Source of the DNA: an uncultured Gammaproteobacteria bacterium
Lineage (GTDB): Bacteria; Pseudomonadota; Gammaproteobacteria; Pseudomonadales; UBA5518
DNA length: 52,618 nucleotides
Reading direction: 5' to 3'
NCBI GenBank assembly: GCA_903928015.1
Contig: CAIYPF010000027.1
Coordinates: forward strand, 1 to 52,618
Below are positions 16,766 to 26,115 of the stretch, piece after piece. Below the pieces are notes generated by a model that saw only the letters and a list, made by a program, of their open reading frames with translations, was not told where the DNA came from and did not search any database. The translations under genes and the position numbers were made by a program. Each line of letters opens with the position of its first letter. Position 1 is the first letter of the stretch.

Positions 16766-18541
16766 GTGCCCCTGCACCTGACGATCATCCTGCTCTGGTC
16801 AAGCCTGCCGCTCACGCTTCTGGTGGTCCGTGATCTCTGGCCATGGCGAGGCAGCGCGAGCGTCAGATTGCTGTGCGCGCTTGCCGTGGGTACGACGGGT
16901 TGGTGCATCGCCTATTCCTTCGAAATACTCGCGCATACGGAGTCCGTGAAAGTCCTCTGGGCCATGGCCCAGTACCCCTTCATCGCGATTCTCCCGGTTG
17001 CCTGGGTGGGCCTCGCCATCACGCTGTGGCGCCACGGTCGCCCGCCTGCCCCTGGCCTGCTGGCAGCACTCGCGGTGGTGCCGGTGCTCACACAGCCCTT
17101 GGTATGGACCAATGAACTGCACCATCTGGTGTGGCGCGGCCATTCACTGCAGCCGCTCGGCTCGCTCAGCCTGCTGAGAGTGGAGCACGGGCCTGCCTTC
17201 TGGGTATTCGATATCTATTGTCTCGTCGTGATCGGCGTGGGTCTGCTGCTCCTCGGCGTGCTCGCATTCACCAACCGCTCCATGGGTTTGAGCCAGCGCG
17301 TTGCGCTGTTGCTCGCTGCGGCGTTGCCCGCCATCGGAAACCTGCTCTACACCGCGCGCGTCGGGCCGCTGTCGGGCCTCGATCTCACGCCGCTCGCCTT
17401 CTCGCTCAGTGCGGTGGCGGCGGCGCACGCCACGCGCGGCACGGGTTTCCTCGATATCGTTCTGATGGCCCGCGACATGGTGCTGGAGCAATTGCCCGAA
17501 GCCGTTTTCGTCCTCGATCGCGGGACCACAGTGGTGGATGCCAATGGCCGCGCGCGGGAGATCGCTTCGGCGAACGGTGGATTCAGGGCCGGTCTGTCCC
17601 TGCCCGAGCTCTGGCCCGAACTCCCCCCCGACTGGGACGAGAGACTGCGCCGCGATGGCGGTTTCCGTGTCGAGTCCGGACAGCCGGAGGCTACCCGTCA
17701 CCTCAACCTGCGCGCCATTGCCCTGGGGCGCGGTGATGGCACCGAGGCTGGCACCGTGCTGATCGTCACCGACATCACCGCAGAGGAGCGCGCCCGTCGC
17801 GAACTCGAGGACGCGCGTGCCGCAGCCGAGGCAGGCAGCCGGGCGAAGAGCCGTTTCCTCGCCACCATGAGCCACGAAATCCGCACGCCGATGAACGGCA
17901 TTCTCGGCATGGCGCAACTGATCGCAGCCGACGCCAGCGACGATGTCACCCGAAGCCATGTCACGGCGATCATCGAGTCGGGCGAGAATCTCCTCGCTGT
18001 GCTCTCCGATGTGATCGACGTGGCGCAGGCAGAGTCCGGCACGCTGCTCCTGAAGAGCGCGCCATTCGATATCCGCGGCCTCGTTGCGGGCCTGCAGTCG
18101 CGCTACGCGGCTGCGGCTGCAGCCAAGGGCCTGCTCCTCGAATGCCATGTTGACGGGCTCGTCCCCCGTGAGTTCCCCGGAGACGCGCGACGCATCGAGC
18201 AGATCCTCGTCAACCTCGTGGGCAACGCGATCAAGTTCACGGCCTCGGGGCGCGTTTCCCTGCAATTGCAGTGGGAGCGTGGCAGCGCCCCCGCCCTGAT
18301 ATGCACCGTTGCCGACACCGGCGTGGGTATCAGTGCCGCGGCGCTCGAGCGCATCTTCACGGTGTTCCAGCAGGTCGATGGCTCCCACGCGCGCCACGCC
18401 GGCGGCTCGGGTTTGGGGCTCGCCATCGTGAGGCAACTCTGCGGCCTGATGGGCGGAAACGTATCGGTGCAGAGCACGCCCGGCATAGGCAGTGTGTTCA
18501 CCGTGCGCTTGCCGCTGCCGGTGCCGCTGCCGGTGCCCTGA
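16766..18541 (+). CDS. Sensor histidine kinase with 7TM-type N-terminal domain
   Basis: A 591-residue membrane kinase. Residues 1 to about 220 hold seven or eight hydrophobic segments resembling the His_kinase_7TM sensor domain (MAQYPFIAILPVAWVGLAI, NELHHLVW). A PAS-like region follows (about 235-345, AVFVLDRGTTVVDANGRAREIA), then a coiled coil, HisKA with the phospho-acceptor H370 (MSHEIRTPMNG), and HATPase_c with NLVGNAIKFT, DTGVGIS, FQQVDG and GGSGLGLAIV. There is no receiver domain and no adjacent response regulator, so it is an orphan. The GTG at 16766 is chosen because it places the first membrane helix at the N-terminus. Confidence 0.92.
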   Translation: MPLHLTIILLWSSLPLTLLVVRDLWPWRGSASVRLLCALAVGTTGWCIAYSFEILAHTESVKVLWAMAQYPFIAILPVAWVGLAITLWRHGRPPAPGLLAALAVVPVLTQPLVWTNELHHLVWRGHSLQPLGSLSLLRVEHGPAFWVFDIYCLVVIGVGLLLLGVLAFTNRSMGLSQRVALLLAAALPAIGNLLYTARVGPLSGLDLTPLAFSLSAVAAAHATRGTGFLDIVLMARDMVLEQLPEAVFVLDRGTTVVDANGRAREIASANGGFRAGLSLPELWPELPPDWDERLRRDGGFRVESGQPEATRHLNLRAIALGRGDGTEAGTVLIVTDITAEERARRELEDARAAAEAGSRAKSRFLATMSHEIRTPMNGILGMAQLIAADASDDVTRSHVTAIIESGENLLAVLSDVIDVAQAESGTLLLKSAPFDIRGLVAGLQSRYAAAAAAKGLLLECHVDGLVPREFPGDARRIEQILVNLVGNAIKFTASGRVSLQLQWERGSAPALICTVADTGVGISAAALERIFTVFQQVDGSHARHAGGSGLGLAIVRQLCGLMGGNVSVQSTPGIGSVFTVRLPLPVPLPVP

Positions 18542-18655
18542 GCGGAGCGATGATCCGCGCGCTTCGACAGCGCGCCCATGCCTTACACTTCGCCCGCGCC
18601 GCGCACCAAGGTGCCGGGCTACTCACTCACCACCTCTTTCCAGGAGATTCGCCGG

Positions 18656-19423
18656 ATGAAGCAACTGTTCTCGCTCGAGGGCAAGGTCGCGCTGGTCACG
18701 GGCGGCTCGCGCGGTATCGGCAAGATGATCGCGCGCGGACTGCTCGAGTTCGGGGCAAAGGTTTATATCAGTTCGCGCAAGGCCGCAGCCTGCGAAGAGA
18801 CTGCCCGAGAGCTCTCTGCCTTCGGCGAGTGCGTAGCGCTGCCGGCAGACCTCTCCCGCACTGACGAGATCGCACGCTTCTCGGCCGAACTCGCCGCCCG
18901 CGAGCCGAAGCTCCACGTACTGGTGAACAACGCCGGCGTGAGCTGGGGCGCGAAGATGGGCGAAGTGCCGGAGAAGGGCTGGGACAAGGTGATGGACACC
19001 AACCTGAAGGGCCTGTTTTTCCTCACCCAGGCGCTGTTGCCGCAGCTCGAGGCCGCGGGCACGGCGTCAGATCCTGCACGGATCATCAACATCGGTTCCA
19101 TCGACGGCATCCAGGTCTCGCTCTTCGATGCCATCGGCTACGGGGCCAGCAAGGCCGGCCTGCACCACATGACCCAGACCATGGCCAACCGGTTGGCCCC
19201 GCGTCACATCACGGCGAATGTGATAGCGCCCGGTGGTTTCGAGACCGACATGCTTGCACCCATGCTGAGCACCATGGGCGATCAGATCGTGGGCGGCGTC
19301 CCGCTGGGGCGCATCGGCCGTGCCGAGGACATCGCGGGGGTTGCCGTGATGCTTGCCTCGCGTGCGGGTGCCTACGTGACCGGCGCGATCATCCCGGTCG
19401 ACGGCGGCGTGCTGATCGGCTGA
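18656..19423 (+). CDS. Short-chain dehydrogenase/reductase
   Basis: A 255-residue classical SDR. It has the dinucleotide motif TGGSRGIG (15-22), NNAG (91-94) and the catalytic triad S148, Y162 and K166 (YGASK), with the PVDGGVLIG C-terminus. In the family it interconverts an alcohol and a ketone with NAD(P)H in the cytosol. RKAAACEETARELS after the second strand is common in 3-oxoacyl-ACP reductase-like or rhamnolipid-type (RhlG-like) members, but no specific substrate can be given. The ATG at 18656 follows CAGGAGATTCGCCGG, a good ribosome-binding site. Confidence 0.93.
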   Translation: MKQLFSLEGKVALVTGGSRGIGKMIARGLLEFGAKVYISSRKAAACEETARELSAFGECVALPADLSRTDEIARFSAELAAREPKLHVLVNNAGVSWGAKMGEVPEKGWDKVMDTNLKGLFFLTQALLPQLEAAGTASDPARIINIGSIDGIQVSLFDAIGYGASKAGLHHMTQTMANRLAPRHITANVIAPGGFETDMLAPMLSTMGDQIVGGVPLGRIGRAEDIAGVAVMLASRAGAYVTGAIIPVDGGVLIG

Positions 19424-19433
19424 GCAGCGGGTC

Positions 19434-20201
19434 TCATTCCCCGGTGCGTGCCCCGGTACTGTTGTCGAGGGCGCGCTGCGGCAACAGCACCAGGCAGGCG
19501 AGTATCGCCGCGGCGATGATGGCCGTGGCGAGCGGCCTGCTCACGCCGAGGCCGCCCTCTGCGAGGGGTTTGTCGAAGAAGTCCCCCACGGTGGCGCCCA
19601 GCGGCCGGGTGAGGATGAACGCGGCCCAGAACAGCGTCACGCGGGAAATGCCCGTCCGGTAATAGGCGAGTGCCACCAGCGCGAGCGCAACGCCGAACGC
19701 CACTGCGCCCCCCAGATAACCCAGCCCGCCGTCCGCGGCCCAGTCACCGAGTGCAGTGCCCAGAGTCTGCGAGAAGGTGATGGTGGCCCAGTAGAAAGCC
19801 TCGGCCGACGGTGCGCTCACCGTCTGCACCGACACCGATCCCAGCGTCAGGTACCAGGCGCCGAGCGTTGCCATCACGCAGCCGAGCAGCACGAGCGTGC
19901 CGCCGGGGTAGCCGATGCCGAGCGAGCGGTCGGCGAAATCCGCCATCGTGGTGCCCGCGGTGGTGGAGGCGATGATCGTTGCCCAGTAAAGCCAGGGATG
20001 GAAACTGCGGGCGCGGATCTGCGCGAAAGCCAGCACGAGGAGTGCGCCCAGGAAAATGGCGGAACCTGCCAGATAGCCGAGGTCCATGGTCATCGAGACG
20101 GTGTCGCCGGCGGTTTCGCCCAGCGTGGTCGCCAGTACCTTTATGACCCAGAAGCCCAGCGTGATGGCGGGGACTTTGGCAGCAGCGGAGGAGAGGGACA
20201 T
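19434..20201 (-). CDS. COG4705-like membrane protein with four internal repeats
   Basis: A 255-residue protein of about eight hydrophobic segments. Four related units recur, each with a T-x-G-x-x-x-x-D or E core followed by a glycine-rich turn: KVLATTLGETAGDTV...LGYLAG, ASTTAGTTMADFADRSLGIGYPGG, FSQTLGTALGDWAADGGLGYLGG and LTRPLGATVGDFFDKPLAEGGLGVS. The arrangement matches the uncharacterised membrane-anchored family COG4705. The repeated acidic residues inside membrane helices suggest a transporter or ion-binding role, which is an inference. Convergent with the SDR gene. Confidence 0.83.
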   Translation of the reverse strand: MSLSSAAAKVPAITLGFWVIKVLATTLGETAGDTVSMTMDLGYLAGSAIFLGALLVLAFAQIRARSFHPWLYWATIIASTTAGTTMADFADRSLGIGYPGGTLVLLGCVMATLGAWYLTLGSVSVQTVSAPSAEAFYWATITFSQTLGTALGDWAADGGLGYLGGAVAFGVALALVALAYYRTGISRVTLFWAAFILTRPLGATVGDFFDKPLAEGGLGVSRPLATAIIAAAILACLVLLPQRALDNSTGARTGE

Positions 20202-20305
20202 GCGGATGGTTCCTGCGCGGGTGTGGCGGAGATCAATAGCTCAGCAGGACCGAGGCATACCAGGATGCCCGCCCCGTTTCGGCTGCATTCTGGATGCCCG
20301 GGTGC

Positions 20306-21532
20306 CTACCAGCTTGCCGGCAGCCTCTCCAGCCCGCGGAAGAGGAATCCCGCGCGCCACGCAGGATCGCGCACATCCACGCGCAAATGCGGCAGCCGTC
20401 GCGTGAGCGCGGTGAAGGCCACCTCGCCTTCGGCGCGAGCGAGTTCCGCACCCACGCAGAAGTGGATGCCGCCGCCGAAGCTGAGCGGCTTGTGCGGGGC
20501 GCGGCGGATATCGAATGTCTCGGCATCCGGCACCGCCGACGCGTCGCGGTTGCCGGCAGAGAGTATCGCCAGTACGCGCTGGCCCTTGCGGATCGGCGTG
20601 CCGCGTATCGAGGTGTCCTCCAGCGCCGTGCGGTAAGTGGCCTGCAGGGAGGATTCGAAGCGCAGGATTTCCTCTACTGCCTGTCGCGCGAGTGCAGGCT
20701 CGCGGCAGAGCAGCTCCCACTGCTCGGGGAAACGCTGCAGCGTGAGCAGGCCGTTGCCGATCATGTGCGCGGTGGTCTCGAAGCCGGCGCCGAAGAGACC
20801 GATCACCACGGTGGAGAGCTCCTCGCGCGAGAGCCTCGCGTTGCCGTCGCGCGCGTTCACCAGCGCGGTAGTGAGGTCGTCACGCGGCTCGCGGCGGCGT
20901 TGCTCGAAGATGCCGTCGAAGTAGTCGGTCAGGAAATCGATCTGCGCGTCGGCGTGCGCGAGTTCCGCAGGGGAGAGCGCCCGTGTCTCGAAGACGATGA
21001 AGGAATCCGCAATCGCCTGGTTCAGCTTGCCGAGCGTCTCCTCGCTCACCTCGTGCTCCGCGATGCCGAGCATGTCGCACATCACGCGGGTGGGAAGGCG
21101 ATAGGCGAAATCGTGGATGACGTCCATGCCGCCGCGGGGCTCGAGCCCGTCGAGCAGTTGCTCCGTGATGGCGGCGATGCGCGGACGCATGGCGGTGATG
21201 CGGCGGGCGTCCAGAGCCTGCACCACGAGCTTGCGCAGGCGTGTGTGATCGGGAGGGTCCCGCATCACGAAAACTTCCGAGAGCCAGCGATACGAAGAAT
21301 GCGCCAGCACATCGAAGCCGGGTTCGTAGAACATCCGGATGTTGGAGACGAAGTCTCCCTGCCCGAAGGTCTCGCCGCGCACCACATCGCGTGCGTCCTC
21401 GTAACCGGTCACGACCCAGAAGCCGAGGTCCGACCAGTGCACGGGTTCGTGCTCGCGCAACCAGCGGAAACGCGGGTAGGGATCGAGCCGCAGTTCGGGA
21501 TCCGCCGGGTCGAAGGAATAGCGTTGTGTCAT
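20306..21532 (-). CDS. Cytochrome P450
   Basis: A 408-residue soluble bacterial P450. The I-helix oxygen-activation motif is AGFETT (249-254), the ExxR motif is E288-R291, and the haem loop SFGGGIHFCVGAELA carries the thiolate ligand C359. It would insert oxygen into an unactivated C-H bond and needs a ferredoxin and reductase, neither of which is in the window. It is the last gene of the leftward arm of the catabolic locus and is separated from the TonB receptor gene by a terminator-like hairpin, so its expression may be partly reduced or independent. Resembles CYP families acting on terpenoid, fatty or steroid substrates, but no specific class is claimed. Confidence 0.95.
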   Translation of the reverse strand: MTQRYSFDPADPELRLDPYPRFRWLREHEPVHWSDLGFWVVTGYEDARDVVRGETFGQGDFVSNIRMFYEPGFDVLAHSSYRWLSEVFVMRDPPDHTRLRKLVVQALDARRITAMRPRIAAITEQLLDGLEPRGGMDVIHDFAYRLPTRVMCDMLGIAEHEVSEETLGKLNQAIADSFIVFETRALSPAELAHADAQIDFLTDYFDGIFEQRRREPRDDLTTALVNARDGNARLSREELSTVVIGLFGAGFETTAHMIGNGLLTLQRFPEQWELLCREPALARQAVEEILRFESSLQATYRTALEDTSIRGTPIRKGQRVLAILSAGNRDASAVPDAETFDIRRAPHKPLSFGGGIHFCVGAELARAEGEVAFTALTRRLPHLRVDVRDPAWRAGFLFRGLERLPASW

Positions 21533-21556
21533 GTGCAGATACGGCAGGAGAGGCGG

Positions 21557-21589
21557 GAAAAGGCCCCGCGCGCCAGCAGGCGCGCAGGG
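21557..21589 (-). terminator. Intrinsic terminator-like hairpin between receptor and P450 genes
   Basis: On the minus strand a GCGCGCC / GGCGCGC stem with a 4-base loop, extended by three further GC pairs past one mismatch, is followed by CCTTTTC. It lies 11 bp after the TonB receptor stop and just before the P450 start, so it may attenuate read-through into the P450 gene. Confidence 0.6.
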
Positions 21590-21599
21590 CAGGCCGGGA

Positions 21600-23816
21600 T
21601 CAGAAGTCGTAACCGACGGTGAGGCCGTAGGTGCGCGGCGGCATCATCGAGCCCACGCGTACCTGGCCGTAGAGGGGCGCGGTCACGATGTTGTTCGCGA
21701 TCACGTCCTCGTCAGCGAGGTTGCGGCCCCAGACGGTGGCGTTCCAGTGCTCGTCGGCCGAGGCCCAGGCGATGCTGGCGTTCCACATCGCGTAGGAATC
21801 CTGCACCGCGTCCTGGTTGTTGAACTCGGTGAAGAACACCTTGTCCTGCCAGTTCACGTCGGTGCGCAGCCGCAGGCTTCCCGTGTCGCCCAGGGCGATG
21901 TCGTAGTTCACGCCAAGACGGAAGGAGTTCTCGGGAGCGTTGGGCAGGTTGTTGCCCTTGAGGTCGCGGATCACGCCACCGGCGCGGTAGTCGCCCTGCA
22001 GGAACTCTTCAAACTCGGCTTGCAGATGAGTGGCGAAGAAATCCACCGAGAAGGCGTCGGTGAGTTGCGCGCTGCCCTCGATCTCGATGCCGTTGTTCTG
22101 CGCCTTCGCGGCGTTCACCGTCTCGACGACGCTCTGGTCGTTCACGAAGCCGACTTGCAGGTCCTTGTAGTCGTAGGTGAACACGGCCGCGGCCAGATAG
22201 AGCCGGTCGTCCATGAACCGCGACTTGACGCCTGCTTCCCAGGCGGTGACGTACTCGGGGTCGATCACGTCGTTCATGCTGCCGACGTTGATCACGCCGG
22301 ACTTGAAGCCTTCGGTGTAGCTCGCGTAGAGCAGGGTGCCCGAGTCCATGGTGTACTCGAGTTTCACCATGGGGGTGACGTCGTCCCAGTCCTTCTTGCG
22401 ATCGGTGGGGATGTTCACGCCGATGGCGTCGAAGATGAACGCGCCGGTGCCCTGGCGCTCCTCGTAGTTCCAGCGGGCGCCGGCGGTGAGCGCGAGCTGG
22501 TCGGTCAGTTCGTAGCGGATCTGGCCGAAGAGACCATAGGCCCTGATGTCCACGTCGCCGTTCTGCCAGTAGTTGCCGCCCTCGAAGAAGTCGGCGGGCA
22601 GGCCGAAGAGGAGGCCCAGATTCTTCAGCGGCACCTTCACGCTGCCGTAGAGTGACTCGTCGAAGGCCATGGCGCCAAACAGCAGGTCGTAACGGTTGCA
22701 GTCGAAGTTCAGCGTGAACTCCTGGCTGAGCGTCTTGGACTCTTCCTCGTAGTTGTTCTGGCCGAACATCCACACGTCCGACACGTCGAGGTCGTCTACC
22801 TGCAGACGCTCGAAATCATGCCAGGAGCTGACGGATTTCAGCGACCAGCCGCCACCGATGTCGTAGTCGATAACGGCCGTGGCGGCAGAGCCCTTGCGGT
22901 CGTTGGTCGCGTCCTGGTCGGAGTAGATGTCGCGCAGGTCGCTGATGTTCGAGTCCCGGCCCTTGATGTCGAAGATCGTCTTGCCGCCCAGCAGGTTGTG
23001 GGCCAGCGCCTTCTCAGGGGTAACCGAGGTGCCGAAGTAGTGGAAGGCGTAGTTGTTGTCGTCTTCCTCGAAGTGCTCTGCGGTGAGGTAGATCGAGAGG
23101 TCTTCCGTCGGATCGAAGAGCAGGCCGCCACGCACGGCGTAGGCGTCGCGATCGTCCACGTCATTGCCGGTGAAGAGGTTCTCGCCGTAGCCGTCGCGCT
23201 TTTCCTTCTTGAACGCGATGCGTCCGGCAACACCGTCGGTGATGCCGCCGCCGACCGCGCCTTCGAGGTCCATCTGCGAGTAGTCGCCCACGGTGACGCG
23301 GGCGTAGCCGTCGAGTTCCTGCGTGGGGCGCTTGGTGATCAGGTCGATGGCGCCGGCGGTGGCGCCGCGGCCGTAGAGCGTGCCCTGCGGGCCGCGCAGC
23401 ACTTCAACCCGCTCGAGGTCGTAGAAGCCCGCCATCTGGGTGGAGGGGCGCGCGAGGATGGCGCCGTCCTGGTGTACCGCCACCGCGCCGTCGGCGCCGA
23501 GATCGATGCTGGTCATGCCGATGCCGCGGATGAAGATCCGCGCCACGCCGAACTGGTCTCCCACCGAGAGGTTGGGGATGGCGCTTACCAGATCGCCCAT
23601 GTTCGTGATGCCGCCCGGCGCGAGGGCGTCGCCGCCCACCACGGATACCGAGGCCGCGGTGCTTGCCACCGTGGATTCCTGTTTGGTGGCGGTGATCACG
23701 ATCTCTTCGATGTCACCGGGGCCTTCGGCGCGTGCGCCGGCCGCCGCGATGGCGAGGGCGAGCAGGCTGAGGCGCGATATCTGCGCGAGCATGCGTTGCG
23801 GGGTTGTGGTTTTCAT
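21600..23816 (-). CDS. TonB-dependent outer-membrane receptor
   Basis: A 738-residue receptor with a signal peptide (hydrophobic about 13-28, cleavage near ARA-EG). The TonB box is EEIVITATKQ and the plug domain includes RIFIRGIGMTSIDLGADGAVAVHQDG and VLRGPQGTLYGRGATAGAIDLIT. The barrel ends with GLTVGYDF and the terminal phenylalanine expected for outer-membrane insertion. The plug and the lack of siderophore-specific neighbours resemble receptors for lipophilic or plant-derived compounds in sphingomonad-like and marine bacteria. Its position between a P450 and a CoA ligase suggests uptake of the substrate of this locus. Start preceded by AGGAGAGACCT. Confidence 0.95.
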   Translation of the reverse strand: MKTTTPQRMLAQISRLSLLALAIAAAGARAEGPGDIEEIVITATKQESTVASTAASVSVVGGDALAPGGITNMGDLVSAIPNLSVGDQFGVARIFIRGIGMTSIDLGADGAVAVHQDGAILARPSTQMAGFYDLERVEVLRGPQGTLYGRGATAGAIDLITKRPTQELDGYARVTVGDYSQMDLEGAVGGGITDGVAGRIAFKKEKRDGYGENLFTGNDVDDRDAYAVRGGLLFDPTEDLSIYLTAEHFEEDDNNYAFHYFGTSVTPEKALAHNLLGGKTIFDIKGRDSNISDLRDIYSDQDATNDRKGSAATAVIDYDIGGGWSLKSVSSWHDFERLQVDDLDVSDVWMFGQNNYEEESKTLSQEFTLNFDCNRYDLLFGAMAFDESLYGSVKVPLKNLGLLFGLPADFFEGGNYWQNGDVDIRAYGLFGQIRYELTDQLALTAGARWNYEERQGTGAFIFDAIGVNIPTDRKKDWDDVTPMVKLEYTMDSGTLLYASYTEGFKSGVINVGSMNDVIDPEYVTAWEAGVKSRFMDDRLYLAAAVFTYDYKDLQVGFVNDQSVVETVNAAKAQNNGIEIEGSAQLTDAFSVDFFATHLQAEFEEFLQGDYRAGGVIRDLKGNNLPNAPENSFRLGVNYDIALGDTGSLRLRTDVNWQDKVFFTEFNNQDAVQDSYAMWNASIAWASADEHWNATVWGRNLADEDVIANNIVTAPLYGQVRVGSMMPPRTYGLTVGYDF

Positions 23817-23871
23817 AGGTCTCTCCTGGGGATGGGGTCTCTGCCCCGGTTCGTTGTGGAAGGGAAAAGGT

Positions 23872-25488
23872 TCACAGTTTCGTCCGGCGCACGCTGATGC
23901 CCAGCGCCTCGCGGTCGATGGTGTCCGGCGTGATGCCCTCGGCCCTCAGCAGATGCTTCTGCACTTTGGCAGAGGCGGTCTTGGGCAATGCCGGGATCAC
24001 ACGCAGGTAGCGCGGCACCATGAAGTGGGCCATGTGCTCGCGCAGGAATTCGAAGAGTTCGCGTGGCTCGATCGCGTGTCCGTCGACCGGCGCCACCGCG
24101 ATCATCACTTCGTCTTCGCCGTGTTCGCTGGGTACGGCATAGGCCGCGGCCTCGCGCACGGAGGGGAAGACCACCACCTCGGCTTCCACTTCGAAGGAAG
24201 AGATGTTCTCGCCGCGGCGGCGGATCGCGTCTTTCTTGCGGTCCACGAAATAGAAATAGCCCTCGGCGTCCATGCGGAAGGAGTCGCCGGTGTGGAACCA
24301 GCCGTTGCGCCAGGCCTCGGCCGTGGCGCGGTCGTTCTTGTAGTAGCCGTGGTTCATGCCCCAGGGGCGGTCGGTACGCACGATCATCTCGCCGATCTCG
24401 CCCAGCGGCACTTCGCAGTCGTGGTCATCGACCAGACGCACGTCCACTCCGGGGCGCGCCTTGCCGCAGGTGCCGCGCTTCACGGGGTTGGGCTCCGAGA
24501 CGATCGGCGAGGAGATCTCGGTCATGTTGAAGATGGTGTAGATGTCGGTGCCGAAGCGGGCGTGGAAATCCGCTGCCGTCTCGGTGAAGGGCACCATGAA
24601 GGCAAGCCGCACGCCGTGGTCGCGGTCCTCGCTTGATGGCGGCTGCTTCAGCAGGAACGTGGCCATCACGCCCAACAGGAACATGGACGTGACCTGCGTA
24701 CGCCGCACGAAGGGCCAGAACTCCGCGGTGCTGAAATTCTCCATGACGGCGATGGAGCCGCCGCGCACGAGCATCACGAAGATGATCCCCATGCCGCCGA
24801 TGTGGAACAGCGGCATGTTCACGAGGAAACGGTCTTCGCCGGTGACGAAATGCCAGGTCTCGGGGCCGGCATTGGTGAAGATGTGCAGGTACGAGGAGAG
24901 CACGCCCTTGGAGGGGCCGGTGGTCCCGGAGGTGTAGATGATCGACTGCGTGTCCCAGGGCTGTATCGGGCGCTTGAGTTCGGGCAGCGTGCTGTCGCCC
25001 TCGCAGAGGGAGGCGAAGGCCACGCTGGCGAGCGTGGCGGGCGCCGTGCCCTCGCCGACCAGCACCAGCGTGCGCAGTTGTGCGGGCGACACCTCGTCCA
25101 GCAGCGGTGCGAGTTGCGCGTGGGCGATGATCAGGCGTGCGTCGGAGTTGTCGATGACGTGCTCGAGAATCCGTCCCTTGTAGGCCGTGTTGAAGGGCAC
25201 GAACACCGCGCCGAGGTAATTGATGGCAAGGAAGCTGAGCAGACCCTCGCGGCCGTTGGAGAGCCACACCGCCACGTGCTCGCCCTGCTCCACGCCGAGG
25301 CGTGCCAGACCCGCGGCCACGGCGATCACGCGCTCGCGTGTTTCGGAGAAGCTCCACGTCTCGCCGTTCTCGAAGACCGCGTAGGTGTCGTCGCCGCGCT
25401 CTGCCGCAAGGCGGTCGAGCAGGTAGCGCACCACGCAGCGGTCGACTGCGGGAATGCGCGGATCGGATGTGGTGTTCACGTTGCTCAT
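23872..25488 (-). CDS. AMP-forming acyl-CoA synthetase (CaiC-like)
   Basis: A 538-residue ANL-superfamily ligase that activates a carboxylic acid to its CoA thioester through an acyl-adenylate. The P-loop motif is YTSGTTGPSKG (about 187-197), NMTEIS forms the A5-type region, GWFHTGDSF and FVDRKKDAIRRRGENIS form the A7/A8 hinge, and K in PKTASAK is the catalytic lysine. It most resembles carnitine-CoA-ligase-like (CaiC) enzymes, which often take small or branched acids. The stop of the TetR gene overlaps its start by 4 bases (ATGA), so the two are coupled. In this locus it should feed acyl-CoA to the mutase. Confidence 0.94.
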   Translation of the reverse strand: MSNVNTTSDPRIPAVDRCVVRYLLDRLAAERGDDTYAVFENGETWSFSETRERVIAVAAGLARLGVEQGEHVAVWLSNGREGLLSFLAINYLGAVFVPFNTAYKGRILEHVIDNSDARLIIAHAQLAPLLDEVSPAQLRTLVLVGEGTAPATLASVAFASLCEGDSTLPELKRPIQPWDTQSIIYTSGTTGPSKGVLSSYLHIFTNAGPETWHFVTGEDRFLVNMPLFHIGGMGIIFVMLVRGGSIAVMENFSTAEFWPFVRRTQVTSMFLLGVMATFLLKQPPSSEDRDHGVRLAFMVPFTETAADFHARFGTDIYTIFNMTEISSPIVSEPNPVKRGTCGKARPGVDVRLVDDHDCEVPLGEIGEMIVRTDRPWGMNHGYYKNDRATAEAWRNGWFHTGDSFRMDAEGYFYFVDRKKDAIRRRGENISSFEVEAEVVVFPSVREAAAYAVPSEHGEDEVMIAVAPVDGHAIEPRELFEFLREHMAHFMVPRYLRVIPALPKTASAKVQKHLLRAEGITPDTIDREALGISVRRTKL

Positions 25489-26102
25489 GCGCGTGACTTC
25501 ACGGGCGCCACGATCTTGTCCACGCAGTGGATGATGTGGGCGATGATCTCGCTCGCGGGGCGCTTGCCGCCCGGCGAATACCAGAAGCTCAGCCAGCTCA
25601 GCATGCCGCCGATGGTGGTGGCGGTGAGCGGGATGTCGTCTATCGCGAATTCCCCGCGCGACTGCCCCTCTTTGAGAAGTTGCGAGAGCTCGCGGTCGAA
25701 ACGCAGGCGCTGCTCGCGGATGCGGCGGGCGTCTGCGGATTCCAGGTTTTTCTCTTCGCGTTCGTAGATGACGATGTATTCCTGGTTGTCGAGCACGATG
25801 CGCGCGACACGGTCGACGACCATCCGCAGCCGTTCGCGCGCGCTGCCGCCGCTCGCGAGTGCCTCGCGCAGGGCCTCGAGCGAGAGGCTGATGCCCATCT
25901 GGCAGATCTCGAACAGGATCTCGCCCTTGTTGCGGTAGTAGCTGTAGATGAACGGTTTGGTGACCTGCAGGCGTTCGGCCACCGCATCGAGCGTGGTGCT
26001 TTCGTAGCCGAGCGCATGTATCAGGTGGCTCGCTTCCTCGCGGATGCGCCGGCGTTTGTAGTCGGCGACTTCCGTCTTGAGGGCTTTTTGCTCGGCGTTC
26101 AA
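25485..26102 (-). CDS. TetR-family transcriptional regulator
   Basis: A 205-residue regulator with an N-terminal HTH: RRRIREEASHLIHALGYESTTLDAVAERLQVTKPFIYSYYRNKGEILFEI (residues about 17-66, given here by its parts TTLDAVAERLQV and FIYSYYRNK). The C-terminal ligand domain resembles the KstR/FadR-like group that senses acyl-CoAs. It sits in the leftward arm, co-transcribed with the CoA ligase and 13 bp downstream of the dehydrogenase gene, so it probably controls the divergent locus. A candidate operator is present at 27369-27391. Confidence 0.92.
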   Translation of the reverse strand: MNAEQKALKTEVADYKRRRIREEASHLIHALGYESTTLDAVAERLQVTKPFIYSYYRNKGEILFEICQMGISLSLEALREALASGGSARERLRMVVDRVARIVLDNQEYIVIYEREEKNLESADARRIREQRLRFDRELSQLLKEGQSRGEFAIDDIPLTATTIGGMLSWLSFWYSPGGKRPASEIIAHIIHCVDKIVAPVKSRA

Positions 26103-26115
26103 GGGTGCTTCCGGT

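Noticed and set aside
21600-23816. Siderophore receptor call for the TonB-dependent receptor
   Set aside because: Nothing in the neighbourhood relates to iron uptake, and the context (P450, CoA ligase, mutase) points to an organic substrate.
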